Shown: positions 28,582 to 37,652, counted from the stretch's first letter. The stretch: 64,000 bases of DNA from Shewanella sediminis HAW-EB3 (GCF_000018025.1 NC_009831.1:248001-312000), one strand, 5' to 3'. The notes: a model not told the origin generated them from the sequence alone. Numbers and translations: made by a program.

Positions 28582-29082
28582 ATGAATGCATCAGTAATTT
28601 TTAGCTATGCTTTTATGTACTTTGTATTATTCCTTGTGGTGCCATTTGTTCTAGTGACATTCACCATGACCTGTATAAAGTTTTTTAAACCAAACGATAC
28701 GGAATCCGTAGGAGCTAAAATAAAGTTTAGCCGTCACCCAATGGAACCTAAGTCGGTTGGGTTTATTAATAAGTTGAATACGATCGTTAAAGATAAATAC
28801 AATGTTTTATATGGAACCTGTCTCGATAGCATACTGGATATTGACAAAGCGGAAACGCCTGACGATGTCCACTCCTATTTGAGAGGATGTCATCTGGATT
28901 ATGTCCTGGTCGACAGTGAATCATCATCGGTAAAACTGGTGATCACCGACCCTGAGCATAACTCACCCGAGCAATCTGAATTTATCGATAATTCATTAGC
29001 AGAAGTCGGGGTTAAGGTCATTCACCTCGCCAAGAATCAAAAGTGGGATGAAAGTCTTATCAGAAACGGCTTGGCCGCATAG
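28582..29082 (+). CDS. Membrane-anchored protein with DUF2726-like domain
   Basis: The 166-residue protein has one N-terminal membrane segment (about residues 5-30) and a cytoplasmic domain. The domain pattern (YNVLYGTCLDSILDI, then DYVLVDSESSSVKLVI) resembles DUF2726 nuclease-fold-like domains, in which such proteins hold an Asp in YVLVD. GGAGG six bases before ATG 28582 fixes the start. It is first in the operon under the FNR box. Why such a domain precedes an electron-transfer operon is unclear. Confidence 0.6.
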   Translation: MNASVIFSYAFMYFVLFLVVPFVLVTFTMTCIKFFKPNDTESVGAKIKFSRHPMEPKSVGFINKLNTIVKDKYNVLYGTCLDSILDIDKAETPDDVHSYLRGCHLDYVLVDSESSSVKLVITDPEHNSPEQSEFIDNSLAEVGVKVIHLAKNQKWDESLIRNGLAA

Positions 29083-29169
29083 CACTAATTGAGTGCTGTA
29101 GCATAGACTGCGGCACCGCCTTTCCTAATTTCTTAGAAATCTGTATCACTCGTTATGTGAGGACTCCTT

Positions 29170-29643
29170 ATGTCCAAAATTGATAGATTCGTCACTCCGC
29201 TACTGGCTTCAATACTCATGTTGGTGCTGGGATCCTTCTCTCCTGCAGCGACTGCTGGGAAAGTGGAGTTAAAAATAAACCAGAATAAACAATGCATCAT
29301 GTGCCATAAGCGCAACGGAAAAATGTTTGGACTTCATGCTAATGATGCATTGGATCTAACCTGCCAAAATTGCCATGGTGAAAAGGCTGGTCATCCGAGG
29401 AAAGCATCCGAGCTAATCGGATTTAGTGCTAAATCTGTCGCCGAACCTGCCGTTCAAACTGCCGCATGTCTTCAATGCCATGATGTTGAAACGCTGAGTC
29501 AGGCCGATTGGACCCACGATGTGCATTCCAACAAGGTTAATTGTGCCAGTTGCCATCAGTTACACCCTGAAGTCGATCCTATCATAGGCGTGACAGCGCT
29601 TGATCGTAGCGAATTGTGCAGCGGCTGCCATAGTGCCAAATAA
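29170..29643 (+). CDS. Pentahaem c-type cytochrome, NrfB-like
   Basis: The 157-residue periplasmic protein has a signal peptide to about ATAG and five CXXCH sites: CIMCH, CQNCH, CLQCH, CASCH and CSGCH. Haem number, size and the following NrfC- and NrfD-like genes match NrfB, which carries electrons from NrfCD to nitrite reductase NrfA in E. coli. No nrfA is near, so its terminal partner here is unknown. GAGGA precedes the ATG. Confidence 0.85.
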   Translation: MSKIDRFVTPLLASILMLVLGSFSPAATAGKVELKINQNKQCIMCHKRNGKMFGLHANDALDLTCQNCHGEKAGHPRKASELIGFSAKSVAEPAVQTAACLQCHDVETLSQADWTHDVHSNKVNCASCHQLHPEVDPIIGVTALDRSELCSGCHSAK

Positions 29644-29658
29644 CCAGGAGGATACCCA

Positions 29659-30336
29659 ATGAAAAACTCAAGAAGACTCTTCCTTAAGAGCGCGTGTGCC
29701 GTTGTCGTTGCCGCATCGGGTTATACGATTGCTAAGAGTTCCACTGAGTCTGTGGAAATTGACGGAAAAAAATATGCCCTGGTGCATGATGAAACGAAAT
29801 GTATTGGCTGTGATGCCTGCTCCATCGCCTGCCGGGAAGTTAACCAGGTCCCCGAGGGTGTCAGTCGCTTAAAGATTGAGCGTGAAGGGCCCTATGGTGA
29901 ATATCCGGATCAATATTTTCGCTTTACGCGTAAATCTTGCCAGCAATGTGAAGATACACCATGCGTCAAAGTTTGCCCCACCGGGGCCGCTTATAAAGAC
30001 CCGGAAACGGGCATCGTCAGTGTCGATTCTTGGAAGTGTGTCGGTTGTCAGTATTGTATCGCTGCCTGCCCCTATCAGGTGCGTTTCATTAATCCTGTTA
30101 CCCACGCCGCCGATAAATGTGATTTCTGCAAAGAGACGCGCTTAAAAGAGGGGAAGCAGCCCGCATGTGTGTCAGCATGTCCGACCCAGGCACTTACCTT
30201 CGGCGATCTGAAAGATCCCGAGTCAAATATAGTCAAAGTACTTAAGTCGGCTCCCAATTATCGCAGTAAGACTGAGCTTGGTACCCGGCCTAAGGTGTTC
30301 CGTATTGCATCAAGAGAGGGAGAGGTAACGCTATGA
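29659..30336 (+). CDS. Tat-exported 4x[4Fe-4S] ferredoxin, NrfC-like
   Basis: The 225-residue protein has a twin-arginine signal (SRRLFLKSA) and four cysteine groups: CIGCDACSIACR, CQQCEDTPCVKVCP, CVGCQYCIAACP and CDFC with CVSACP. NrfC proteins sit on the periplasmic face, taking electrons from the NrfD membrane subunit. A strong AGGAGG site precedes the ATG, 15 bases after the pentahaem gene. The stop overlaps the next start (ATGA), which indicates coupled translation. Confidence 0.9.
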   Translation: MKNSRRLFLKSACAVVVAASGYTIAKSSTESVEIDGKKYALVHDETKCIGCDACSIACREVNQVPEGVSRLKIEREGPYGEYPDQYFRFTRKSCQQCEDTPCVKVCPTGAAYKDPETGIVSVDSWKCVGCQYCIAACPYQVRFINPVTHAADKCDFCKETRLKEGKQPACVSACPTQALTFGDLKDPESNIVKVLKSAPNYRSKTELGTRPKVFRIASREGEVTL

Positions 30337-31274
30337 GTCCATTTCACTTTGACGGCCTTGTCTGGCATTGGCCAATTGCCATCTATCTGTTTTTGGCTGG
30401 AGTCTCCGCCGGAGCTATAACTTTTGCCATATTACTTAAGCATTTTAAGCTGGGTAATAACGCCTATAAATCCGGTTTCATTCAGGCCGCTTGTCTCATC
30501 GCTCCCTTATCAGTCTTCGCTGGGCTGGGTATCTTGGTGCTGGATCTCACCAAGCCATTCGATTTTTGGAAGATCTTGGTTTTTTACAATGGGACTTCAG
30601 TGATGTCTGTCGGCGTTGCCGTACTGATGATCTATCAACTGATCCTCTTTGCCTGGCTAATCTGTGTATTTAAAGAGCCAGTATTGAATTGGTGTCATGG
30701 TCGCTGGCCTCTGGTTAACCGGTTATTGAGTGCTTTGGCTAAGCATGAGCCGAGCATTACCGGTTTTTTGACTATTCTCGCGCTTTCTCTGGGGGCTTAT
30801 ACTGGCTTCCTGCTCTCTGCGCTGACCACCTATCCAATGCTGAACAATCCGGTATTGCCCTTACTCTTCTTGATCTCCGGACTTTCTTCGGGTGCCGCAG
30901 GTACCCTGCTAGGTGGTGTATTGCTTAAGGGTAACCCTGACGGTAAAGAGGTGCACTTCATACATAACATAGAGATCCCGATCATCTTAGTGGAGCTGGT
31001 GCTGCTGTTTACTTTCTTCATTGGACTCATCATCTCGGGGGGCCAAAGTAAAATCGCTGCCCTGACTGCTATAGGTGAAGGTTTTTGGGGCTGGGTATTC
31101 TGGGGAGGCATAATCATTGTGGGCCTAAGCTTACCACTGGCATTCAATCTCTTCATGAAGGCCTCTTCGAAGCGTAAATTCTCCTATGTGGCTATTACCG
31201 CCAGTTGTAGCCTGATTGGGGTATTTCTTCTGCGTAATTTCATTCTGTATACCGGACAGATGACTGTTGCTTAA
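30333..31274 (+). CDS. NrfD/PsrC-family quinol-oxidising membrane subunit
   Basis: The 313-residue protein has eight or nine membrane segments. It starts WHWPIAIYLFLAGVSAGA, the typical N-terminal signature of NrfD/PsrC proteins, which bind quinone and hand electrons to the NrfC-type ferredoxin. With menaquinone made by the men operon, it would oxidise menaquinol. It overlaps the ferredoxin gene by four bases. Confidence 0.9.
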   Translation: MSPFHFDGLVWHWPIAIYLFLAGVSAGAITFAILLKHFKLGNNAYKSGFIQAACLIAPLSVFAGLGILVLDLTKPFDFWKILVFYNGTSVMSVGVAVLMIYQLILFAWLICVFKEPVLNWCHGRWPLVNRLLSALAKHEPSITGFLTILALSLGAYTGFLLSALTTYPMLNNPVLPLLFLISGLSSGAAGTLLGGVLLKGNPDGKEVHFIHNIEIPIILVELVLLFTFFIGLIISGGQSKIAALTAIGEGFWGWVFWGGIIIVGLSLPLAFNLFMKASSKRKFSYVAITASCSLIGVFLLRNFILYTGQMTVA

Positions 31275-31295
31275 CTATCTAATTGGGAGTTCACC

Positions 31296-31586
31296 ATGTT
31301 TAAAGCCTTAGGGTTATCAATATTAATAAGTTTTTCTGGAGCTGTATTTGCGGGGGGAATTGCCGATTCTCATGCCGAAATGTCAGGCTGTGAATCCTGC
31401 CATGAGGACGGGGCCCCCTCGGACGATGGGGCTTTTGAAAATGAAGCTTGTGCCTCTTGCCACGGGCCCTTGAAGGAATTTGATAGTGATGTTCATAATA
31501 AACATGAAGGCGCCTTGTTGTGTAATGACTGCCATGTGGTGCATGAGGAGGCATTGGCTAAGGATTCCTGCGACAATTGTCACTAA
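31296..31586 (+). CDS. Small tetrahaem cytochrome c (CctA/STC-like)
   Basis: The 96-residue periplasmic protein has a signal peptide (to about VFAG) and four haem sites: CESCH, CASCH, CNDCH and CDNCH. The HAEMSGCESCHEDGAPS region closely follows small tetrahaem cytochrome and the haem domain of FccA. It ends right at the fourth CDNCH, lacking the tail seen in CctA, yet the last haem site is complete. It is last in the operon and is a likely electron acceptor from the pentahaem protein. Confidence 0.88.
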   Translation: MFKALGLSILISFSGAVFAGGIADSHAEMSGCESCHEDGAPSDDGAFENEACASCHGPLKEFDSDVHNKHEGALLCNDCHVVHEEALAKDSCDNCH

Positions 31587-31601
31587 TTTGTTTAATGGTT
31601 T

Positions 31602-31632
31602 GCCACCCGCTAGTTTGGGGTGGCTTTTCTTT
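31602..31632 (+). terminator. Terminator after the tetrahaem gene
   Basis: Stem GCCACCC/GGGTGGC, followed by TTTTCTTT. Confidence 0.85.
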
Positions 31633-31688
31633 CTAGATTTTTAAGCCTATCGCCCTCTTCACCAGAATTTTTAGATTGATGATTTTTC

Positions 31689-31826
31689 TTATCCCTGATT
31701 GTCTATCCACTCACTCAGAACTACATGGGTTTTGATCTTGATGATATCTGTCTGCGCATCAATATATTCTCGAATTTCATGTAATCTTTTCATCGAGTTC
31801 CCCTGTACATAGGCAAGTAGACCCAT
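31689..31826 (-). pseudogene. Possible Lrp/AsnC-type regulator remnant
   Basis: A 45-codon minus-strand frame from ATG 31826 reads GLLAYVQGN, a helix LHEIREYID, then KTHVVLSEWID before the stop. This beta-alpha-beta pattern resembles half of the ligand-binding (RAM) domain of Lrp/AsnC regulators. A stop lies three codons upstream of the ATG and no HTH is present, so it may be a decayed remnant. Family assignment is tentative. Confidence 0.3.
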
Positions 31827-31926
31827 GTCGAATTAATTTCTTACAAATGCTTCACCTATGAACTATTGGTTGGAGCTATCCTTTTGAAAGTTATTTTTTT
31901 GAAGCTAATATTTGAAGGGAGCTCTG

Positions 31927-32697
31927 ATGAAATTAATTAAAGGGATTTTATTTACGCTATTCGTGCTCTTCTTGAGCTCTGCATCATGGGCTCGTCAGGC
32001 TCTAACCTATGACATATATCATCTTGCAGTTCAGTCCGAATCTCGCTTAGATAGGGATATTAAAAGGGATGCGACCCGACACCCCTGAGAGGTGTTGGCT
32101 TTCTTTGAGATTGAGCAAGGGCAAACTGTCTTAGATCTCTTCTCCGGAGGTGGCTATTACTCCGAACTTCTCTCTTATGTTGTCGGAGGAGAAGGGGAAG
32201 TTATTGCTCACAATAATCAGGCTTACCTTCCTTTTGCGAAAGAAGATCTCGATGAACGCAGTTATGCCACTAGGCTGCCGAATGTCACTCCCTTGTTAAG
32301 CGAGGCTAATGATCTGAATTTTGCGGCAGATTCTCTCGACAGAGTTTTTTATATTCTGGGGTTTCATGATATCTATTACCGTGATGAAACCTGGCCCGAG
32401 ATTGATGATGACAAACTGGTTGCCAATCTATTTCATAGTCTTAAGCCGGGCGGAATTATTGCGGTAATCGATCATGATGCCGTTTCCGGTGCAGGGAAAG
32501 AGACGGCACAGGAGTTTCATCGATTATCATCAGAGCATGTCATTAGCAAGATGACTCAGGCAGGGTTTGTATTAACCGATAGCGCCGGTCTTCTTAAGAA
32601 TGATGCAGACCCACTTACCATCTCAGTGTTCGATAAGGCAATCAGAGGGAAGACGAGCCGCTATATGTTGAAGTTTACAAAACCGCAGACAAACTAA
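31927..32697 (+). pseudogene. Exported SAM methyltransferase-like gene, interrupted by in-frame TGA
   Basis: From ATG 31927 the frame encodes a signal peptide (to about SASWA) and then a periplasmic class I methyltransferase-like fold, with LDLFSGGGYYSELL as SAM-binding glycine motif. One TGA at 32086-32088 interrupts it after RDATRHP; the same frame continues without further damage (AFFEIEQGQTVLDL) to 32697. CGA to TGA is a single transition. Restart from GTG 32092 would lose the signal peptide. Either a recent pseudogene or a base error. Confidence 0.75.
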
Positions 32698-32757
32698 GTG
32701 TAACTGGTGGTCAGATTGGACAGGGGCAGGTTAACCGCGTCGTTAAGTTGTGAATAA

Positions 32758-33210
32758 TCAGCGCTGGCTCTCTATGGCCAGGTTACGCATCTGGATCAGT
32801 TCGCTGTGTTTCAGGTGAAGCAGAGCCGATGTGCGGCGAATTATCTGATTTTCATAGCGACATAACTGGCCATCGGCGTAGGCGAGTTTCCACATGGCGA
32901 GGATCAGTTTTTGTTTCTGTTCAATACTACATTGCTGATTGATCTCATGGGTGAATTCATAGAGTGAAATCGAGTTCCCCTGTATCTTCTTCGCTTCATC
33001 TACCAACTCTTCTGCCTCGGCTTGAGTCAATGACAGCGCAGAAGTTAAAAGTGTAGGCAGAAGTTTAGCTTCCTCCGTAGACAAGGTCTCGTCGGCAAAT
33101 ACCACTTCCAACAGTAAGCTCACTGCGGCCAAATTAAGCTGACGAGCCTGCTCTTCCGGCGTCACGGCTTGTGAGTGTGAACTCAGAAACTTTTTTAATT
33201 TCGCAATCAT
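32758..33210 (-). CDS. TerB-like helical protein
   Basis: The 150-residue soluble protein carries a TerB-type all-helical domain (about residues 25-140): LNLAAVSLLLEVVFADETLSTEE and LILAMWKLAYADGQLCRYE are two halves of its acidic helical repeat. Function unknown; such domains may bind metal. The ATG at 33210 gives the usual N-terminus, while a longer frame to 33264 has no ribosome site. Confidence 0.7.
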   Translation of the reverse strand: MIAKLKKFLSSHSQAVTPEEQARQLNLAAVSLLLEVVFADETLSTEEAKLLPTLLTSALSLTQAEAEELVDEAKKIQGNSISLYEFTHEINQQCSIEQKQKLILAMWKLAYADGQLCRYENQIIRRTSALLHLKHSELIQMRNLAIESQR

Positions 33211-33328
33211 GAATGGGATACCTGTGAATAATCTAAAGATTGAAGCATACAGGGTTAGAGTCATAGAAGAGCTAAGAGTTCACTTCTCATCAATATGAGG
33301 GGGCGAAAAATGAACTCTGATATGGAGC

Positions 33329-33847
33329 TTAAAGAATCGCACCTAACCCTTTGATCAAGAGATCTGTGGTGCCATTGCCTGCATTGGCATCTAAGTAGCC
33401 TTTGACAATATCTATCATAGGAACCGCAAGCTCTTTTGAGATCCCAAGCTTCTCGAAGGCATCATAGATTTGAGCGCCACCTTGCAGAGAAGCCCCCAGA
33501 TCGCCGGCTTGAGAGAGGAGTCCGGAAATTCCCGAGCCACTATCGATAGCCGGGGCCGCAGAGAGTAGGCTATCCATGTTTGGAATGGCACTGGCTATCG
33601 GTCCGAAGTCATCACTACCTAATGTGGATTGAGCCAGAGAAAACAAGCTGCCCAAGCCTCCCTCAGCCTGAGACTGATTGAGTCCGAGCTGCGACATAAC
33701 ACTGCCAACGAGGTCACTGCTCTGGGTTTGTGTTACCTGGGGTTTCACCTCTTTCTTTGACGTTAGATCGTCAAACCAACCTGCCGTTGCAGGTGAGCTC
33801 ATCATTAGGCTGCCGAGTAGTAAGCCTGTCACAGCAGATAGTTTCAT
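33329..33847 (-). CDS. Secreted DUF2780-like protein
   Basis: The 172-residue protein has a signal peptide (to about ATAGW) and a mature part rich in Gly, Ser and Leu, including LVGSVMSQLGLNQSQAEGGLGSLF. This fits DUF2780 (VcgC/VcgE-like) proteins of marine gammaproteobacteria. GGAAGG before ATG 33847 supports this start over 33913. No catalytic residues are recognisable. Confidence 0.65.
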   Translation of the reverse strand: MKLSAVTGLLLGSLMMSSPATAGWFDDLTSKKEVKPQVTQTQSSDLVGSVMSQLGLNQSQAEGGLGSLFSLAQSTLGSDDFGPIASAIPNMDSLLSAAPAIDSGSGISGLLSQAGDLGASLQGGAQIYDAFEKLGISKELAVPMIDIVKGYLDANAGNGTTDLLIKGLGAIL

Positions 33848-34031
33848 TGTTAGCCTTCCAGTGGTGAATAAATCCGAATATTGCGAGCATTCTAGCTTTT
33901 TTAACAAAAACATTGCAGCTTTTTTACGTTAGATAGCTCACCAATTGTCCATTTCTTCTGTGCAAACAATATGAAACTTGGGTATTCTATTGGCCTTATT
34001 GTCTTATTTAATTTATTAATTGGAAACGCGC

Positions 34032-34748
34032 ATGTCATTGTCCGCGATATTTACCGAAGCATATAACTTCTTTCGCAATCATATTAGTCAGTTAGCTGCT
34101 CTCACTGTTCCTATTCTATTTATTCAGGTAGGTATTCAACTTTGGTTGGGTATGGAGATGGCGAACGCAGATCTGGAAAATCCTCAGTTTGGTGCGCTGC
34201 ATATGGCGGCCGTAATGGCGTTGCTACTGGTATTCTCTCTGCTGATCGCATCTTTAACACTCTTCATGGAGATACGTTCACAGGGACATGAAGCGAATAC
34301 GGCGCTTATTCTTAAAACGAGTTTGAGTTTCGTACCTCCACTACTGCTCGCGGGGGTATTCTCTGGTTTAGCTATCTTAGCGCCTGTCATGCTATTTGCT
34401 GCCTTCGGACCGCTATGGCTGGTGGGACTGGTCATTAGTATCTATATTTTCGCCAGATTGGCCTACGTAAACTTCATGGTGGTTGTCGAGCGATTAACTC
34501 CTCTGGAAGCGATTAAGGGAAGCTTTAAGTTCAGTGGTGCTATAGCATTCAAAACCCTGTTGGTGTTGATGCTTTATATCCCATTGTCTTTGATAGGTGG
34601 TACGCTCTCGTCTTTAGCACAAGATGCAGTTGGCTTCCCACTTCAGTTGATCGTTGAAGTCTTTATTGCCTTCATTGGGCTTTTCGTCAACGTTGCGCTG
34701 TTCCGTTTATATATGGTGTCACGTCCTAAAGTGGAAGAGCAGGCTTAA
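34032..34748 (+). CDS. YciC/UPF0259-like inner-membrane protein
   Basis: The 238-residue protein has six predicted membrane segments and a short cytoplasmic tail. The N-terminal SLSAIFTEAYNFFRNH and the later LTPLEAIKGSFKFS recall YciC family proteins, whose function is unknown. GGAA lies six bases before ATG 34032. A strong hairpin follows. Confidence 0.65.
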   Translation: MSLSAIFTEAYNFFRNHISQLAALTVPILFIQVGIQLWLGMEMANADLENPQFGALHMAAVMALLLVFSLLIASLTLFMEIRSQGHEANTALILKTSLSFVPPLLLAGVFSGLAILAPVMLFAAFGPLWLVGLVISIYIFARLAYVNFMVVVERLTPLEAIKGSFKFSGAIAFKTLLVLMLYIPLSLIGGTLSSLAQDAVGFPLQLIVEVFIAFIGLFVNVALFRLYMVSRPKVEEQA

Positions 34749-34758
34749 CATCAAAGAC

Positions 34759-34784
34759 GTTCCCAGGCATTAGCGCCTGGGAAC
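34759..34784 (+). terminator. Hairpin between the YciC-like and Sel1 genes
   Basis: A perfect 10-base stem GTTCCCAGGC/GCCTGGGAAC with a six-base loop; no strong T run. It may be a weak terminator or a processing site. Confidence 0.6.
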
Positions 34785-34806
34785 TCAATTCCCCGGAGTA
34801 GCTGTT

Positions 34807-36225
34807 GTGCTTACTGATGTCGAATTCGTTACTCAGTTTTCTACTGAGCTGGGCCATGATTACGGGGTAGCCAAAAGCTATGTCCGGGATGTCCCCACCC
34901 AAGCCTTGCTTCAAATCCGCAGCTTTACTCATAAGCTGACCGAGCTGCTGGCTAAGCCTAAACGAATAACCTTCGATAGCCCCAACCTATACGACAGGAT
35001 CGAAATGCTTAACCGGAAGCGAGTGATCAACGTGCGTACCACCAGAGCTTTGCACAAATTGCGAGGTGACGGTAACCGCGGGGCACATCCGGAAAAGTAT
35101 CACCTGACTTCTGAGCAGTTACTCGAGTTAAGTGAAAAGTCGATAGAGAAACTGCTGAGCCTGGTCGCGTCTCTGTTTACTCAAGTTACCACCAACCCCC
35201 TTCCCGAATATCGCTTCGAAGCGTTCGACTCTTTTGCCGGGCGGGATCTCTGTTATCGAGCCGTGATGGAGTCAGACCCTCAGGCGCAATACTTAGTCGG
35301 CATGTCGCTTAAGACTAAAGCCTTGATGCAGCGAGAGCAGGAGCAGGCGTTAGCCGAGCCGGAGGAAGAACAAGGATCCCCCCCGGATAAGTTTTCTGAC
35401 AGTACATTCAAAAAAGCCGAGTATTGGTTTACTCAAGCCGCCGATAGCAATATGGATGCGCTCTATGAATCGGGCGTGGCCCTTATTCATGGTTATAGCG
35501 GTAAGGTCGATATTGCAGCCGGTGAACAAGTCATTGCGGCCGCAGCTGAGGCGAATGTGGCTAATGCCATGGCGCTACTCGGCTATTTTCATCTGGTAGG
35601 CGGTGAGAGCATTAAACTTGATTCGGATAAGGCCCTGCATTATCTTCAGCTGGCTGCAGATCTTGAACAATCAGAAGCAATAGCCAATTTAGGGGTCCTG
35701 TTTTATCAGCGCGGCGATCTTGAAAAGGCGAAGCATTTTATCGCTAAAGCGGCTCAGGCAGGCTTTCCCCATGCTCAGTATCATCTGGCGTTAATGTTGG
35801 CTCGAGGCGAGGGTTGCGATGCCGATTCGATTGCCGGTGAGCAGTGGATGGCCGAGGCGGCGGAGCAGGGACAGGTAGATGCTATGTTGGCCCGCGCACA
35901 ATCTATGTTGAATGACGATAATGCTTTCGGTTGCGACCTCTCACAGGCCGAGCTGTACTTACGGGAGGCGATTAAATATGGCCACAGTGTACCCGCTATG
36001 ATTGAACTGAGTATCGCGCTTGCCGATGGTATGTTGGGAAAAATTGATGTCGTGGGATCTGCGGCCCTGCTAAAACTGGCTCGTGAGCGGAGTAATCCCC
36101 AAGAGCTGGCCGTGATAGAACCCTTGTGGGAGTCACTGTCCCTGCAGGTTGAAAACGTGTTGTCGATGACTGATAACACCGATGAAGTCGCCTCTCTTCA
36201 GCGGGCAAAAGAGCTGCTCTCTTAA
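34807..36225 (+). CDS. DUF4145-like plus Sel1-repeat protein
   Basis: The 472-residue cytoplasmic protein has an N-terminal helical domain (about 1-120) with LHKLRGDGNRGAH, the pattern of DUF4145-type domains. Sel1-type repeats follow from about residue 150 (repeating A-x-A-x-x-L-G and EAAEQGQ patterns, e.g. AKAAQAGFPHAQYHLALMLA). Sel1 repeats serve as binding scaffolds. The GTG start is supported by GGAG nine bases upstream. No partner is suggested by context. Confidence 0.75.
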   Translation: MLTDVEFVTQFSTELGHDYGVAKSYVRDVPTQALLQIRSFTHKLTELLAKPKRITFDSPNLYDRIEMLNRKRVINVRTTRALHKLRGDGNRGAHPEKYHLTSEQLLELSEKSIEKLLSLVASLFTQVTTNPLPEYRFEAFDSFAGRDLCYRAVMESDPQAQYLVGMSLKTKALMQREQEQALAEPEEEQGSPPDKFSDSTFKKAEYWFTQAADSNMDALYESGVALIHGYSGKVDIAAGEQVIAAAAEANVANAMALLGYFHLVGGESIKLDSDKALHYLQLAADLEQSEAIANLGVLFYQRGDLEKAKHFIAKAAQAGFPHAQYHLALMLARGEGCDADSIAGEQWMAEAAEQGQVDAMLARAQSMLNDDNAFGCDLSQAELYLREAIKYGHSVPAMIELSIALADGMLGKIDVVGSAALLKLARERSNPQELAVIEPLWESLSLQVENVLSMTDNTDEVASLQRAKELLS

Positions 36226-36322
36226 TCCTTAACGTGTCGATACTCTCATTGTGAGTTTATGATCACTCAAATCTTTGCATACAATATTCAAAGTGGTAGC
36301 ATTGTTTCCTTGTCCTATGTGA

Positions 36323-37573
36323 ATGGAAATACCCTTGCCTACCGCTTCCCAATCAGAAAATGAACGACTCAATGAGTTGGCACAATCTTATGTAAAGCTG
36401 GTGCTCGCTGTCGGTATGCATGACCCTTTCTATGTCGACGCCTATTATGGCCCGGAGTTGTGGCGCAAAGAGTGCCAGTTAGTGCCACTTTCCTTATTGG
36501 ATCTCGATGCTAAAAGACTGCTTTGCGAGTTAGATGCCGTTGCCTTGGCTAATGCCGACGCTAAGCTGGTTTCACGGCAGAGATTCCTGAGAACACAAGT
36601 CGCTTCGGTTGGGTACTTTATTCGTCACCTGCAGGGAGAGAGGGGAAGTTTCGATGTTGAATCTATGGGGCTATACGACACTCAGGCTAATAAGTTCAGC
36701 CTGGAGTCTTTTGATTCTGTTCTGACGGAGATGGCCGGGTTATTACCGGGTGAAGGGCCGTTAGCCGAACGCTTCGAAGCATTCAGATCCGGTTTTATCG
36801 TACCTCAAAACAGAGTGCCGCAGGTGTTCGAGGCGGCGGTTGAGAAGGCAAGAGCTTTAACCGGCGCTCATATCTCCCTGCCCGAGAGTGAAAGTTTCAG
36901 CATGGAGTTTGTCAATGACAAGATTTGGACGGCGTACAATTGGTATCAGGGTAACTATCAGAGTCTGATACAGCTCAATCAAGATCAACCTCTCTATATC
37001 GAGCGCTGCCTGGAGCTTGCCAGTCATGAAGGCTATCCTGGCCATCACGTGTTTAATCTGCTGCAGGAACAAGATTTAGTCAGAAATGAACAGTGGATAG
37101 AATATGCGATATACCCACTCTATAGCCCTATCTCATTTTTGTCGGAAGGCAGTGCTAACTATGGCTTGCGTCTGATCATGTCAGAAGATGAAGTGCTCGG
37201 GTTTGAGCGTGATTATCTGATGCCCTTAGCTGGCATCGAGGGAGATATTGAGCATTACCATAGGGTGCTCACCTGTTATAAGAGGTTGGCTTATCTGGAT
37301 AATCTGGTATGTGAGCAGTTAACCGATGGCCATATCTGTGTGAGTGATGCCGAATGTCTCTTGAGAGATTACGGATTATATAGCGAGTCACGCGCCAGGC
37401 AGAGGGTCAAGTTTTATCTCTCTAATCGTGCCTATGTTATTAATTATAATCATGGTGAAGAGAGTGTGGCGCGTTGGGTGGAGAGAGGCGGTAATACCAC
37501 ACCAGTTGAGCGTTGGAGACGTTTCGAAGCCCTGCTGAGAAGACCGCTTAGCGCATCTCAGTTTACGATCTAA
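36323..37573 (+). CDS. DUF885-family metallopeptidase-like protein
   Basis: The 416-residue protein without signal peptide contains SHEGYPGHHVFN (about residues 234-245), the HExxxGHH zinc-binding variant of the DUF885 family. It also has a downstream glutamate region FLSEGSANYGL that could give the third ligand. DUF885 members are predicted zinc peptidases. Substrate unknown. It is a single gene with no obvious operon partners. Confidence 0.75.
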   Translation: MEIPLPTASQSENERLNELAQSYVKLVLAVGMHDPFYVDAYYGPELWRKECQLVPLSLLDLDAKRLLCELDAVALANADAKLVSRQRFLRTQVASVGYFIRHLQGERGSFDVESMGLYDTQANKFSLESFDSVLTEMAGLLPGEGPLAERFEAFRSGFIVPQNRVPQVFEAAVEKARALTGAHISLPESESFSMEFVNDKIWTAYNWYQGNYQSLIQLNQDQPLYIERCLELASHEGYPGHHVFNLLQEQDLVRNEQWIEYAIYPLYSPISFLSEGSANYGLRLIMSEDEVLGFERDYLMPLAGIEGDIEHYHRVLTCYKRLAYLDNLVCEQLTDGHICVSDAECLLRDYGLYSESRARQRVKFYLSNRAYVINYNHGEESVARWVERGGNTTPVERWRRFEALLRRPLSASQFTI

Positions 37574-37652
37574 AAACTTACCTCTAAGCCCCTAATCCTC
37601 TAAACAGTAGTTACTTGTGAATGGTATTGGTTCATGACTCCCTAAAACGAAA

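Noticed and set aside
29170..31274. Calling this a nitrite reductase (nrf) operon
   Set aside because: There is no pentahaem NrfA-type catalytic gene here; only the electron-supply part matches, so no gene symbols were given.
32086..32088. TGA as a selenocysteine codon in the methyltransferase-like gene
   Set aside because: The family has no known selenocysteine and I saw no suitable hairpin directly after the codon; a nonsense change or base error is simpler.
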